A stretch of 64,000 bases of DNA from CAVQKZ01 sp963837325 (GTDB lineage Bacteria > Actinomycetota > Actinomycetes > Mycobacteriales > Jatrophihabitantaceae), in NCBI GenBank assembly GCA_963837325.1, contig CAWIMV010000001.1, positions 744,001 through 808,000 of the forward strand, written 5' to 3'. The notes below the pieces were generated by a model, which ran no database searches, was not told the origin of the DNA, and saw only the letters and a list, made by a program, of their open reading frames with translations. Positions 19,392 to 28,876 of the stretch are shown here, in pieces (within the stretch, counting starts at the first letter, position 1; each line of letters starts with the position of its first letter). A program made the translations under genes and the position numbers.

Positions 19392-20912
19392 CTACTGCTC
19401 CGGTTCCGCCGGCCCGGCGGCCGGCGCGACCGCGATCTTGCGATCGACCACGATGTCGATCACGGCAATGACCAGGGCCACGGCCACGAAGGCGGTGGCG
19501 ACCTCGACGCCACGTTCGAACGCCGGGGCGAAGTTGCCTCTCGTAGCGGCCAGGCGGGCGAAGAAGACCGAGCCCACGGCGGCGATACCGACGGCCGAGC
19601 CGATGCGCTGGCCCGTTTGCAGGAGGCCGCCGGCGGTCCCGGCTCGCTGCACCGGCACTTGCGACAAGGTCAGCGTCTGGTTCGGTGAGATCACCAGGCC
19701 GCTGCCCAGGCCGGCCACCAAAAGTGGGACGACGGTGGCCCAGCCGGTGCCGTGTTCCGGGGCAAGATGCACCGCCACGATCGCGCCGATGAAGCCGACG
19801 ATGACGAGGCACAGCCCGACCGCGACGAGGCTGCGCCCGAAACGGTGCACGATCCGGCCGCCAACACCGGCAGTGGTTCCGGACGCAACGGCGAACGGGG
19901 TGACGGCCAGCCCGGCAATCAAGGCGCTGTAGGCAAGCCCGTTCTGGAAGTACAGCGTCAGTGCGAAGAAGATTGGGGTGAAGCCGGCGAAGTACAAACT
20001 GATCATGGCCAGACCGAACGAGAACGACCGCTGCCGGAACAAGGCCAGATCCACAACGGGCTCGCGGCCTCGGCCGTAGTTGCGTTCCCAGACGACGAAC
20101 GCCGTCAGGACGACAGCGGCGAGCGGGATGAGCAGCCACTTGCCCGACCCGTGCCACTGCTGTTCCTGGACCAGCGGCAGCAGGAGCAGCACGACCCCGG
20201 AGCCGAGTAACACCACGCCCACCGGGTCGAAGTCGTGCCGCGTCCGAGTGCTCTTGTCCGGAGCGGGCAACAGCCGCCAGGCCAGCGGCATGGCGGCCAA
20301 ACCGATCGGCAGATTGACGAAGAAGACGTAGCGCCAACCGTCGTGCGCGCCGAACGCCGCGATGAGCAGGCCGCCGAGCAACGGCCCGACTGCGGTCGAG
20401 ACCCCGACCATCGTGCCAAACAGGCCGAACGCCTTGCCGCGCTCGCGCCCGGTGAACATCTGCTGGATCACCGCACTGATCTGCGGTGTCAGGAGACCGC
20501 CCGCCAGGCCCTGGACCAGCCGGGCGATCACCAGCCACAGGCTTGTCGGTGCGGCGCCGCAGCCTGCGCTCGCGGCGGTGAACAGGCCCAACCCGGCCAC
20601 GAACATGGTGCGGCGCCCGATCACGTCGCCGAGTCGGCCGGCCGGCACGAGAAGCAACCCGAATGTCAGCGCGTAGCCCGACAGCACCCATTGCAAGTCG
20701 CTGCTGGAGGCGTGCAGCCCGGACTTGATCGACGGCAGCGCGACGTTGACGATCGAGACATCCAGCAACACCATGAATCCGCCGACCAAGCAGACCGCGA
20801 GGGCCCGCCAACGTCGCGGATCGGCGCTGGGCTCGTTGCGAGTCTGCGGACTGGGGGCGGACGCACGGCTGGATGTCGAAGGCACGCCGGGATCGTTCCC
20901 ACGCCGAGCCAT
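19392..20912 (-). CDS. MFS drug exporter, DHA2 (EmrB/QacA) family
   Basis: A 506-residue proton-coupled exporter. After a polar 35-residue N-terminus, about 14 membrane segments can be traced. Motif D1-like LLDVSIVNVALPSIKSGL lies in segment 1; LQWVLSGYALTFGLLLVPAGRLGD and the loop motif GRLGDVIGRR lie in segments 2-3; the antiporter-like block around GLAGGLLTPQ lies in segment 5. The order of these motifs is typical of DHA2 exporters. Substrate unknown. It is followed on the same strand by the alternative-hairpin region and the flippase-like gene. Confidence 0.92.
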   Translation of the reverse strand: MARRGNDPGVPSTSSRASAPSPQTRNEPSADPRRWRALAVCLVGGFMVLLDVSIVNVALPSIKSGLHASSSDLQWVLSGYALTFGLLLVPAGRLGDVIGRRTMFVAGLGLFTAASAGCGAAPTSLWLVIARLVQGLAGGLLTPQISAVIQQMFTGRERGKAFGLFGTMVGVSTAVGPLLGGLLIAAFGAHDGWRYVFFVNLPIGLAAMPLAWRLLPAPDKSTRTRHDFDPVGVVLLGSGVVLLLLPLVQEQQWHGSGKWLLIPLAAVVLTAFVVWERNYGRGREPVVDLALFRQRSFSFGLAMISLYFAGFTPIFFALTLYFQNGLAYSALIAGLAVTPFAVASGTTAGVGGRIVHRFGRSLVAVGLCLVIVGFIGAIVAVHLAPEHGTGWATVVPLLVAGLGSGLVISPNQTLTLSQVPVQRAGTAGGLLQTGQRIGSAVGIAAVGSVFFARLAATRGNFAPAFERGVEVATAFVAVALVIAVIDIVVDRKIAVAPAAGPAEPEQ

Positions 20913-20919
20913 TCTCTGA

Positions 20920-22170
20920 CTAGCTCGCCCCAGCGGTGGTCGAACGCGGCCCGCGTCGCCCGATGTCCTCGCGTGCCGCCGAGCCGTCCCAACGCAGGTA
21001 GAGCATGCTCGCGTCGTCGCGCAGCCGGGTGCCGGCGTGGCTCATGGTGGATCGCACCAGCCGCCGCACGACCTCCTGAGGCCGGCCGCCGGCGAGATGT
21101 TCGCGGGCCAGCAGGTCGCGCAGCCGCTCCTCGCCGAACGCTTCGCCGTCCGCGCTACGGGCCTCGATCACGCCGTCGGTGTAGAGCAACACGCCGTCGC
21201 CAGGTTCAAGATCGACTGAGCCGATCTCGCCGGTGACGTCGGCCAAGTAGCCGAGTCCGAGCGGCAGGGCGGGCCCGATCTTGTTTTCGTCCAGGGTGCT
21301 ACCCCGCCGGACGATGATCGGCGCGGGATGACCGCACGACAGCCAGCTCAGCCGGCCGCTGGGCACGTCGAAGCGGGCGAGCAGTGCGGTCGCGAACGTG
21401 GCCGGGCCGGAGACCTCGCGCACCGCACGGTCGATGCTGCGGGCGAGCTCATGCAGATCCTCGCCGTTACGCCGGCCGTGCCGATAAGCACCCATGAGCA
21501 ACGAAGCCAGCACCGCGCTGGCCAGCCCGTGCCCGACGGCGTCGAAGACCGCAAGGTCGATGACCCGCTCGTTGAGCGCGTAGTCGAAGCTGTCGCCGCC
21601 GACCTCGTAAGCCGGTTCGAGCAGACCCGCGACGGTCGTGTTTTCGGTCGTGAAAGCGATCGGCGGCAGCAACGACCATTGCATCTCGGCGGCGAGATCC
21701 ATGTCCTTGCGCCGACGCAATAGATGCGGCAGATCCGTGTAGTGCGCGCTGGTGACGACCAGGTGGGCGGCGGCGGTCCCGAGTTCGGTGCAATAGGCCG
21801 CGATCTCGTCATCCCACTCGGGCAGTGTCATCGACAGCACGCCGAGCTGGTTGGCCCGCTCGGTGACCGGAATCCAGGCCTGCCAGCCGTCTGAGCGCTC
21901 GATGGCCAGCGGCTCGCCGGACATGAATGCCCGACCCGCCATCGATCCGTCGATCGTCGCGCGCTCGGGCTTGTCGCCGTGCGGCAATCGGTCTGGATGG
22001 GGCATCAGCACGACGCGCTCGTAGTCCATGAGGTACAGGACGAGATCCGAGCCGGCGATGACGGCCACCGCCAGAGAGAGGGTCTCGACGAGAGCGTCCG
22101 GGTCGGCGAACTGGCTCAACCGCAACAGGCGGCCGATCGGCCGGTCGGTCGCGCGCATGGATTTCACCAT
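20920..22170 (-). CDS. SpoIIE/RsbU-type PP2C phosphatase with N-terminal sensor region
   Basis: A 416-residue protein phosphatase likely to act in a partner-switching stress pathway. Residues about 20-165 look like a GAF-type sensor (LVLYLMDYERVVLM, IPVTERANQLGVLSM). The PP2C domain (about 185-395) has LLPP, GGDSFDY, DAVGHGL and LLYTDGVIEARS, so the metal-binding aspartates are present. The ATG at 22170 is preferred over the longer open frame because GAGGA lies upstream and the sensor begins there. No anti-sigma kinase is adjacent. Divergent from ligD. Confidence 0.88.
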   Translation of the reverse strand: MVKSMRATDRPIGRLLRLSQFADPDALVETLSLAVAVIAGSDLVLYLMDYERVVLMPHPDRLPHGDKPERATIDGSMAGRAFMSGEPLAIERSDGWQAWIPVTERANQLGVLSMTLPEWDDEIAAYCTELGTAAAHLVVTSAHYTDLPHLLRRRKDMDLAAEMQWSLLPPIAFTTENTTVAGLLEPAYEVGGDSFDYALNERVIDLAVFDAVGHGLASAVLASLLMGAYRHGRRNGEDLHELARSIDRAVREVSGPATFATALLARFDVPSGRLSWLSCGHPAPIIVRRGSTLDENKIGPALPLGLGYLADVTGEIGSVDLEPGDGVLLYTDGVIEARSADGEAFGEERLRDLLAREHLAGGRPQEVVRRLVRSTMSHAGTRLRDDASMLYLRWDGSAAREDIGRRGPRSTTAGAS

Positions 22171-22279
22171 CTCGTGGTCCTCGTCGTGTGCCGGCAGGGC
22201 CGCTGAAAGCAACAGGCTAGTCGGTAACTGGCGGCGCCGGGCCTGCGACCTGCGCGTCCGCATCGGGCACGATGAGACC

Positions 22280-23731
22280 GTGGCCGGACGCGATCTATCC
22301 GAATACCGACGGCGGCGCGACGCCAGCCGGACGTCTGAGCCGGTGCCGCCGGCGGTCCGGAGCAAGGGCAAGGCCAAGTCGAAGGCCGGCCGCCGATTCG
22401 TCGTACAGGAGCATCACGCCACCGCCCTGCACTGGGACTTTCGCCTCGAGCGCGACGGCGTGCTCGTGTCCTGGGCCGTGCCCAAGGGACTGCCACCCGA
22501 TCCGAAGGTCAATCACCTGGCGGTGCAGACCGAGGACCACCCACTCGAATACGCCACCTATGAGGGCACGATTCCCGCGGGCGAATACGGCGGGGGACAG
22601 GTGACGATCTGGGACCGCGGTGAATACGACGTCGAGAAGTGGACCGACCGCGAAGTCAAGGTCTTCCTGCACGGCGAGCGGGTCGAAGGCCGATTCGTGC
22701 TGTTCAAGACCGGCCAGAACTGGATGATGCATCGCATGGACGCACCGGCCCGGCCCGGATGGCAGCGGTTACCCGACTTGATCAAGCCGATGCTCGCCGT
22801 CCCCGGGGAGCTCCCGCCGGCGGCCGACGAGGCCGACTGGGCCTACGAAATGAAGTGGGACGGTGTGCGGGCGGTGGTGTACGTCGACGGCGGCCGGGCC
22901 CGGGCGGCGTCGCGCAACGACCGCGACATCACCGTCAGCTACCCGGAACTGCGGGCGTTGGGGGCCGCACTCGGCACCACCCAGGTGGTCCTCGACGGTG
23001 AGCTCGTCGCGTTTGACCAGCACGGCCGGCCGGACTTCGGCACGCTGCAGCAGCGCATGCACGTGGCCGACGCCGCGGCGGCGCGGCGGCTGTCGGGCAC
23101 CGTGCCCGTCGTCTACGTGATCTTCGACCTGCTGCATCTCGATGGGCGTTCGCTGTTGCGCGAGCCCTACGACGCCCGCCGCGAACTGCTGGACTCCCTC
23201 GACCTCGGTGGCCCGTCGTGGCAGGTCTCGCCGGTGTTCTCCGGCCCGGGCCAGGACGTGCTGGCCGCCAGTCGGACCCAAGGCATGGAGGGAGTCATCG
23301 CCAAGCGACACGCGTCGACCTATGAGCCGGGCAAGCGCAGCCAGGCCTGGCGCAAGGTCAAGCATGTCCGGACCCAAGAGGTGATCATCGGCGGCTGGCG
23401 GCCGGGCAACGGCCGGCGCGCGGGCCGGATCGGCTCGCTCATGCTGGCGATTCCCGACAACGCCGGCCTTCGTTACGTCGGTCAGGTCGGTACCGGCTTC
23501 ACCGAGGCGTTGCTCGCAGACCTCGGCGCTCGCCTGGCCCGGCTGGAGCGCAAGTCCTCGCCCTTCGCGGCGGCACTACCCAGTGCGGTCCGTCGCGACG
23601 CCCGGTGGGTAACCCCAAAGCTCGTGGGTGAGGTCGCATTCACCGAGTGGACCAGCGACGGCCTGCTGCGCCATCCCTCGTGGCGCGGCCTTCGACCGGA
23701 CAAGTCGCCGGACGAGGTACGCCCGGAGTGA
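22280..23731 (+). CDS. ligD: LigD-type DNA ligase with 3'-phosphoesterase domain, no polymerase domain
   Basis: A 483-residue enzyme of bacterial non-homologous end joining. The PE domain (about residues 8-150) starts with the typical LSEYRRRRDASRTSEP block. It contains HHATALHWDFRLERDG and EYATYEGTIPAGEYGGG, which trim 3' ends. The ATP-dependent ligase domain (about 170-475) has the nucleophile motif YEMKWDGVRA (Lys192), VLDGELVAFD and IFDLLHLDG, followed by an OB-fold with VGEVAFTEWT. GTG 22280 is chosen because it includes the conserved N-terminal block; its RBS is weak. No ku gene is in the window. Confidence 0.9.
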   Translation: MAGRDLSEYRRRRDASRTSEPVPPAVRSKGKAKSKAGRRFVVQEHHATALHWDFRLERDGVLVSWAVPKGLPPDPKVNHLAVQTEDHPLEYATYEGTIPAGEYGGGQVTIWDRGEYDVEKWTDREVKVFLHGERVEGRFVLFKTGQNWMMHRMDAPARPGWQRLPDLIKPMLAVPGELPPAADEADWAYEMKWDGVRAVVYVDGGRARAASRNDRDITVSYPELRALGAALGTTQVVLDGELVAFDQHGRPDFGTLQQRMHVADAAAARRLSGTVPVVYVIFDLLHLDGRSLLREPYDARRELLDSLDLGGPSWQVSPVFSGPGQDVLAASRTQGMEGVIAKRHASTYEPGKRSQAWRKVKHVRTQEVIIGGWRPGNGRRAGRIGSLMLAIPDNAGLRYVGQVGTGFTEALLADLGARLARLERKSSPFAAALPSAVRRDARWVTPKLVGEVAFTEWTSDGLLRHPSWRGLRPDKSPDEVRPE

Positions 23732-23753
23732 CGTCGTCCGGCACGATGGGACG

Positions 23754-24590
23754 ATGCCTGGCGACAACACGCTCAATTCCGCGGTCGATGAGCTGTACGC
23801 CATCGAGCCCGACGGCTTCACCAAGCGTCGGGATGCCTTGGCCGCGCAGGCTCGGCGCGACGGTGACGCGGTGGCGGCAAAGGCCATCGCCGCGTTGCGC
23901 CGGCCGACCAAGGCCGCATGGATCGTCAACCGGCTGGCGCGGGAGGATCCCGACACAGCGCACGGTCTGGCCGAGCTCGGCAAGGACCTGCACAAAGCCC
24001 AGCGCGCCCTCGATGGCGCGCGGTTGCGCGAACTGACCCAGCAGCGGCGCAAGTTGATCGACGCGGCGGCCCGCAAGGCGTTCGCGCTGAGCGGCGAGCG
24101 CGACCCGAGCGCGGCGTTGCGCAACGAGGTCGCCTCGACGCTGGAGGCGGCTCTGGCCGATGCCGATACCGCCGAGCAGTTCACGGCCGGCACCCTGGTG
24201 CGCTCTGCCGAGTGGAGCGGCTTCGGCGACGCGGCACCCAACCTGACGTCAGTGCCGTCCCCGCCGGCCAATCGCAGCGCCACCAAGAAGGTCGCGACCA
24301 GCGGTGCGGCGAAGCAGGCGGACCGAAAGGCGGCGGAACGCGAACGGGAGGAACGGGAGGAACAGCGGCGCCAGGAGCGGCGGAGCGGCGCCCAGGACGC
24401 GCTCGACGAGGCCACCGCGGAGCTACGGGCGACCGAGGATGCCGAACGGGCGCAGCAGGAAGCGGTCGACCTGCTTACCGAGCAACTGGCCGACGCCCGG
24501 CGCCGCCTGGACGAGGCGAGGCTGGATGCCCGGCACGCGAAAGGCCGCCAGCGCGACGCCCAACGCCGGGTCGAACGCCTCCAGAGCTGA
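23754..24590 (+). CDS. Hypothetical coiled-coil protein downstream of ligD
   Basis: A 278-residue soluble protein. The N-terminal half (NSAVDELYAIEPDGFTKRRD, LRRPTKAAWIVNRLARED) is well conserved in the actinobacterial hypothetical family I associate with it. The C-terminal 110 residues are a Lys/Arg/Glu/Gln-rich coiled coil. It starts 22 bp after ligD, so it may be co-transcribed; a DNA-repair role would be inference only. No enzymatic motif is visible. Confidence 0.8.
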   Translation: MPGDNTLNSAVDELYAIEPDGFTKRRDALAAQARRDGDAVAAKAIAALRRPTKAAWIVNRLAREDPDTAHGLAELGKDLHKAQRALDGARLRELTQQRRKLIDAAARKAFALSGERDPSAALRNEVASTLEAALADADTAEQFTAGTLVRSAEWSGFGDAAPNLTSVPSPPANRSATKKVATSGAAKQADRKAAEREREEREEQRRQERRSGAQDALDEATAELRATEDAERAQQEAVDLLTEQLADARRRLDEARLDARHAKGRQRDAQRRVERLQS

Positions 24591-24598
24591 CGGCAGCG

Positions 24599-26032
24599 CT
24601 ACGGACCCGCCGGTGAGCTACTCGTCGGGACCGAGGGTGAAGTCGGTGGTGTGCTCGGGGCCGAACTCGCCGACGAGCTGGTGGTGGCGGTGCTGGGAGC
24701 CGAATTCGGATTCGACGCAGAGTTGCGTCCTGTGGGCGGCCGTGAAGGGCCGTGGGATCCGCGGGCATGAGAGGCGCCGCCCGGGCTGTTGCTGGCGCTG
24801 GACCCGGACTGCCCGCCGATCTCGTTGGCCGGTACCACCTGCCCGCTGGAGCTACCGGTCGAGTGTGACCCGGCCGGCTGGTGCGTCGCCGGCGCTCCTG
24901 GCCCGCTGTCGGCCGGCCCGCGGTGGTGAGACGTGGGATGCATCAGGGCGAACGCCGCGACCGCCAGGACGGCAACGGCGGCCGCTGCCGCCGCCAGCAG
25001 CCAACCGGTACGCCGGTGCCGAGGCGGCTCGTCGTCGGCGTCGGTCCAGATGTCCTGCGGCGGGGCCATGGTTGCAGCGGCGCCCGGCGCCGCCGCGACC
25101 TCGGCCGAGTCGAGCGCCCCCAGGCCCACTGTCGGTGCGTCCGCGACTTCGGCCGGATCCATCAAGATCGGTGCAGCCACCGCCGCTTCCGCCCGCCCGC
25201 GAAGGGTGTCGGTCACCTGCGCCGCATTCGGGCGCCCGTCCGGGTCGAGCGCGGTCATGGCGGCCAGCAAGGACGGCCACGGCGCCGGCAGGTTGCCGGG
25301 CAGTTCCGGGCCGTGGGCCAGCCGGGCCATGACGGCCTCGAGCGGTGGCCCGTCATACGAGCGCACGCCACTCAGCGCCTCGATCAGCACCAGTCCTAGG
25401 GCGTAGATATCGGCGGTCGGCCCGACGTCTGCGCCCCTCGCCTGTTCGGGCGCCACATAGGAAGCGGTGCCGAGGGTGAACTCGGCGCTGGTGAGCCGTT
25501 CGCTGCCGATCAGCCGCACGATTCCGAAGTCCGACAGCCGGGCCCGCATCGTTGCATCGACCGTGGCCCGGTCACCTCCGAGCAGGATGTTTCCGGGTTT
25601 GACGTCGCGGTGGATCATGCCCTCGGCGTGTACATAGGCGAGCGCATCGGCGATCTGAGCGCCGAGCTCCCGCACCTGCGGCTCCGGCAACGGGCCTTCG
25701 GCGATCCGCGCCGCCAGGCTCGGGCCGTTGATCAACTCCATGACAAGAAAGGCCGGCCCGTCACTCGCCGCGATCGAACCGTCGTAAAGGGTGATGAGAT
25801 TTGGGTGATTGAGCCGCGCGAGCGCCTGCAACTCGAGCTGTTGGCGCTGCGTGCCGGAGGTGCTGTCCGCCGGGCCGAGATGGGTGCGGAACACCTTGAC
25901 CGCGACATCGCGGGCCAGCAGTTCGTCATGAGCGCGAAAGACCTCGGCCATTCCGCCGGTGCCGATCAGTTCCAGGACCTGATAACGGCCGCCGAGCAGC
26001 CAGCCGGACCTCGCGGGGGCCGGAGCAGGCAT
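24599..26032 (-). CDS. Membrane-anchored Ser/Thr protein kinase (PknB-like, without PASTA)
   Basis: A 477-residue Hanks-type kinase. The kinase domain (about residues 18-280) has GTGGMAEVF, VAVKVF, the catalytic loop HRDVKPGNILL, SDFGIV and APEQ, all intact. A juxtamembrane segment, one membrane span (LLAAAAAAVAVLAVAAFALM, about 352-371) and a roughly 100-residue Ser/Pro/Gly-rich extracytoplasmic tail follow. PASTA repeats are absent, so ligand sensing must differ from PknB. The ATG at 26032 places the kinase domain near the N-terminus. A strong GGGAGGA at about 26079-26085 lies farther upstream, but the codon after it is ATC, not a usual start, so the true start is uncertain. Confidence 0.9.
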   Translation of the reverse strand: MPAPAPARSGWLLGGRYQVLELIGTGGMAEVFRAHDELLARDVAVKVFRTHLGPADSTSGTQRQQLELQALARLNHPNLITLYDGSIAASDGPAFLVMELINGPSLAARIAEGPLPEPQVRELGAQIADALAYVHAEGMIHRDVKPGNILLGGDRATVDATMRARLSDFGIVRLIGSERLTSAEFTLGTASYVAPEQARGADVGPTADIYALGLVLIEALSGVRSYDGPPLEAVMARLAHGPELPGNLPAPWPSLLAAMTALDPDGRPNAAQVTDTLRGRAEAAVAAPILMDPAEVADAPTVGLGALDSAEVAAAPGAAATMAPPQDIWTDADDEPPRHRRTGWLLAAAAAAVAVLAVAAFALMHPTSHHRGPADSGPGAPATHQPAGSHSTGSSSGQVVPANEIGGQSGSSASNSPGGASHARGSHGPSRPPTGRNSASNPNSAPSTATTSSSASSAPSTPPTSPSVPTSSSPAGP

Positions 26033-26390
26033 GCCTTCGGTCGGCGGACCTAGGGCTTCGGTGTCGTTGGAGATACGTCCTCCCGCAGTTGCGCGAATCG
26101 GTCTGCTCAGCGTCTTTCCCGTTCTCGTACTGCCATCAAACCGACCCGATTGCCGATCCAGCCCACGGTTGCGCGAACGGCCGGGACGCGGCGTCGCCGT
26201 CCGGTCTCGTGCTGAGCAACTGCAAGGCCTTCCGGTGCACACGTGGATCGCTTCGACTTCTTCGTGGTCCAGTCAACCTGATGCCCGGAATGAGTGCACT
26301 TTGGGGGTCAGGTTCGGCGTCGGCCGGCCGATAAGACGGTTACGAGGGGCCCGGAATGGGTCATCTCCTGGATTTGTGGCGGGTTGGGCG
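26033..26390. promoter_or_regulatory. Intergenic region with a sigma-28 (FliA/WhiG)-like promoter
   Basis: These 358 bases hold no clear gene. GTCA (26307-26310), a 16-bp gap and GCCGATAA (26327-26334) closely match FliA/WhiG-type promoters, whose -10 is GCCGATAA. The inverted pair AACCTGA (26276-26282) and TCAGGTT (26308-26314) surrounds it upstream. Transcription would run into the CHASE-GGDEF-EAL gene 57 bp downstream. Confidence 0.45.
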
Positions 26391-28829
26391 ATGGGCGCAC
26401 ACACGGACCGCGCGAGCGAGGTCAGCCAGCAACGCGCTGACGGCGAGCCCGAGCCCGCGCTGTTGGATGCTCAGGCGGCCATTCTCGACGCACAGGCCAT
26501 CAGTTCCAAGCGCCGCCTGCGGATGTGGCGCACCGTTGCTGTGCTCGTGCTGGTCGCCGGCATGGCCGCGTCGGTCTTCGGTGCCACGGCGGTGGCCAGG
26601 AACGAGGTAGACCGCTCACACCGGGCGTTTGCCACATCCTCGGCAGAGATTGCGTCGACGTTGCAGCTCGCCATCCAGCACGAACAAGACCTGACGGTCA
26701 GCATCGGCGGCTTCATCGCCGGCAAGCCGAACGCGACCAACGCCGAGTTCCTGCGCTGGTCGACGACGGTGAAGGCGCTCGAGCGCTACCCCGAACTTCA
26801 AGGCATCGGCTATTCGGTCATGATCACCGCCGCCGAACTCCCCGCGTTCGCCGCGCACGAAGTCGCTGCCGCCCCAACGCACTCGCCGCACGGCTTTCAG
26901 GTCGTTCCGCCGGGCAAGCGGGCGTTCTACTGCTTTGCAACCCTCGGACAGGTTCGCAGCTCGCTGCTGACCTTCCCGCGCGGTTTCGACTTCTGCGCCG
27001 CGAGCAGCACCGTGGCCTCGAGAGACACCGGGCAGGGTGACTACACCCCGTTGAAGTTCGGGCCGCTCTCGCTGCTCGCGGTCGAGACTCCGATCTTCCG
27101 CAATGGCGTGATTCCTACGACGCTCGCCGCCCGGCGAACCCAGTTCATGGGTTGGGTCGGGATGGTGCTCTCGCCCGACGAAGTGGTGTCCCGCGCCTTG
27201 GTCGGTCATCCCAACACCGCCGTCACCTTTGCCTATCACTCGACCGTCTCGGATGCGAGCTTCCAAAGCGGCACGGCCCCGCACCGCACTCAGCGCGACG
27301 TCATCGATCTGCACAACGGGTGGACGGTCACCACGACCGGGCCGGTGGCCCGCGGCGGGATCTTCACCGCCGGCGTCGCCCTGGAACTGCTCATCGCCGG
27401 AATCGCGTTGAGCTCGGTATTTGCCGCGCTGATCTACGTATTGGCGACCGGGCGGGCGCGGGCGGTCGCGATGGTGAAGCAGAAGACCGGAGAGCTGCAG
27501 CACCAGGCGCTGCACGATGTGCTCACCGGCCTGCCGAACCGGGCCCTGATCTCCGATCGCATCGAACAGCTGTTGGCGCGCAACCGCCGTGACGGCACGT
27601 CCGCGGCGGCCTTGTTCGTGGATCTGGACGGCTTCAAGAATGTCAACGACACACTTGGGCACGGCGTCGGCGACCAACTGCTGCAGGCCGTCGCCGCCCG
27701 AATCAGTGCGACGCTTCGCGAGGTCGACACCATCGGCCGAATGGGTGGCGACGAGTTCGTCATCCTGATCGACGGCGCGTCGGAACGGGGCGCGCCGGAA
27801 CTGGTCGCCGAACGCCTGCTGGAGGTCATGCGGCAGCCGTTCGAACTCGACTCAGCTCCTGCGCCGATGATCGTGACGGCCAGCATTGGCGTGGCCGTCG
27901 GCGACCGGGATACCCCCGGCGAGCTGCTACGCGATGCCGATGTCGCGCTCTATCAGGCAAAAGCCGCCGGTCGTGACTGTTACGAGGTCTTCCACCAAGC
28001 GATGGAATCGCACGCTCAGCATCGCTACGAACTCGAGTTCGACCTCCGCGCGGCCCTGCGGAGTGAGCAGTTCCGGCTCGTCTACCAGCCGATCTACAAC
28101 CTGGACGACCTCAGCATCGTCGGCGTCGAAGCTCTGCTCCGGTGGCAGCACCCGACGCTGGGTGAGATCCAACCGGACGACTTCATCCCGCTGTTGGAAT
28201 CAAGTGGGCAAATCGTCGACGTTGGGCGCTGGGTGTTGATCGAAGCCTGCACGCAGATGAGCACGTGGCGCGAACGGGGCAGCGAACTGATGGTGTCGGT
28301 CAACGTGTCGGGCCGTCAGCTCGATCGCAACTCGGTGATCGAGCACGTACGTGAGGCACTCGAGATCAGTGCGCTCGATCCCAGCGCCCTGACCTTGGAA
28401 GTGACAGAGACCGCGTTGATGCGCAACGTCGAAGCCACCGCCGAGCGCCTGCGCGAACTGAAGACTCTCGGCGTTCAGATTGCGATCGACGACTTCGGCA
28501 CCGGGTATTCGAGTTTGGCGTACCTGCAGCGCTTCCCGGTCGACTGCATCAAGATCGACCGGAGTTTCACCGATGCCGTGTCCCGGTCCCCTGAAGCCAA
28601 CACGCTGATCCACACCCTCGTCCAACTAGGCAAGGACCTCGGCCTGCGGACGCTCGCCGAGGGGGTCGAGACGACGGGTCAGATCGACAAACTGCGCGAC
28701 GAGGGCGTGCACGAGGTGCAGGGTTTCCTGCTCGCCCGGCCGAGCACTCCCGAGCGGTTCGAGGAAGAATTGCTGGTTACCGAGCGCCCGACCGAGCCGG
28801 TTGGCAACGTCGCGCCCGGCTCTGACTAG
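26391..28829 (+). CDS. Membrane CHASE-GGDEF-EAL protein (cyclic-di-GMP turnover)
   Basis: An 812-residue sensor that may make and/or degrade c-di-GMP. Order: cytoplasmic N-terminus, membrane span (about 48-68), extracytoplasmic CHASE-type domain (about 75-310; ELQGIGYSVMI, GFDFCAASST), second span (about 326-350), GGDEF domain (about 360-525) with intact GGDEF (RMGGDEFVILID), and EAL domain (about 540-795) with VGVEALLRWQHP, IAIDDFGTGYSSLAYLQRF and IKIDRSF. Both active sites look complete. ATG 26391 is one of several possible starts; in-frame GTG 26376 also fits. A sigma-28-like promoter precedes it. Confidence 0.9.
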   Translation: MGAHTDRASEVSQQRADGEPEPALLDAQAAILDAQAISSKRRLRMWRTVAVLVLVAGMAASVFGATAVARNEVDRSHRAFATSSAEIASTLQLAIQHEQDLTVSIGGFIAGKPNATNAEFLRWSTTVKALERYPELQGIGYSVMITAAELPAFAAHEVAAAPTHSPHGFQVVPPGKRAFYCFATLGQVRSSLLTFPRGFDFCAASSTVASRDTGQGDYTPLKFGPLSLLAVETPIFRNGVIPTTLAARRTQFMGWVGMVLSPDEVVSRALVGHPNTAVTFAYHSTVSDASFQSGTAPHRTQRDVIDLHNGWTVTTTGPVARGGIFTAGVALELLIAGIALSSVFAALIYVLATGRARAVAMVKQKTGELQHQALHDVLTGLPNRALISDRIEQLLARNRRDGTSAAALFVDLDGFKNVNDTLGHGVGDQLLQAVAARISATLREVDTIGRMGGDEFVILIDGASERGAPELVAERLLEVMRQPFELDSAPAPMIVTASIGVAVGDRDTPGELLRDADVALYQAKAAGRDCYEVFHQAMESHAQHRYELEFDLRAALRSEQFRLVYQPIYNLDDLSIVGVEALLRWQHPTLGEIQPDDFIPLLESSGQIVDVGRWVLIEACTQMSTWRERGSELMVSVNVSGRQLDRNSVIEHVREALEISALDPSALTLEVTETALMRNVEATAERLRELKTLGVQIAIDDFGTGYSSLAYLQRFPVDCIKIDRSFTDAVSRSPEANTLIHTLVQLGKDLGLRTLAEGVETTGQIDKLRDEGVHEVQGFLLARPSTPERFEEELLVTERPTEPVGNVAPGSD

Positions 28830-28876
28830 CGCCGCCCGGGGCCCGCTCGTCCAGACCACCAAGCTGGTCGACTCCG

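Noticed and set aside
21479..21492. GCCGATAA-like -10 (TGCCGATAAG) on the plus strand
   Set aside because: It lies inside the phosphatase coding region with no downstream plus-strand gene.
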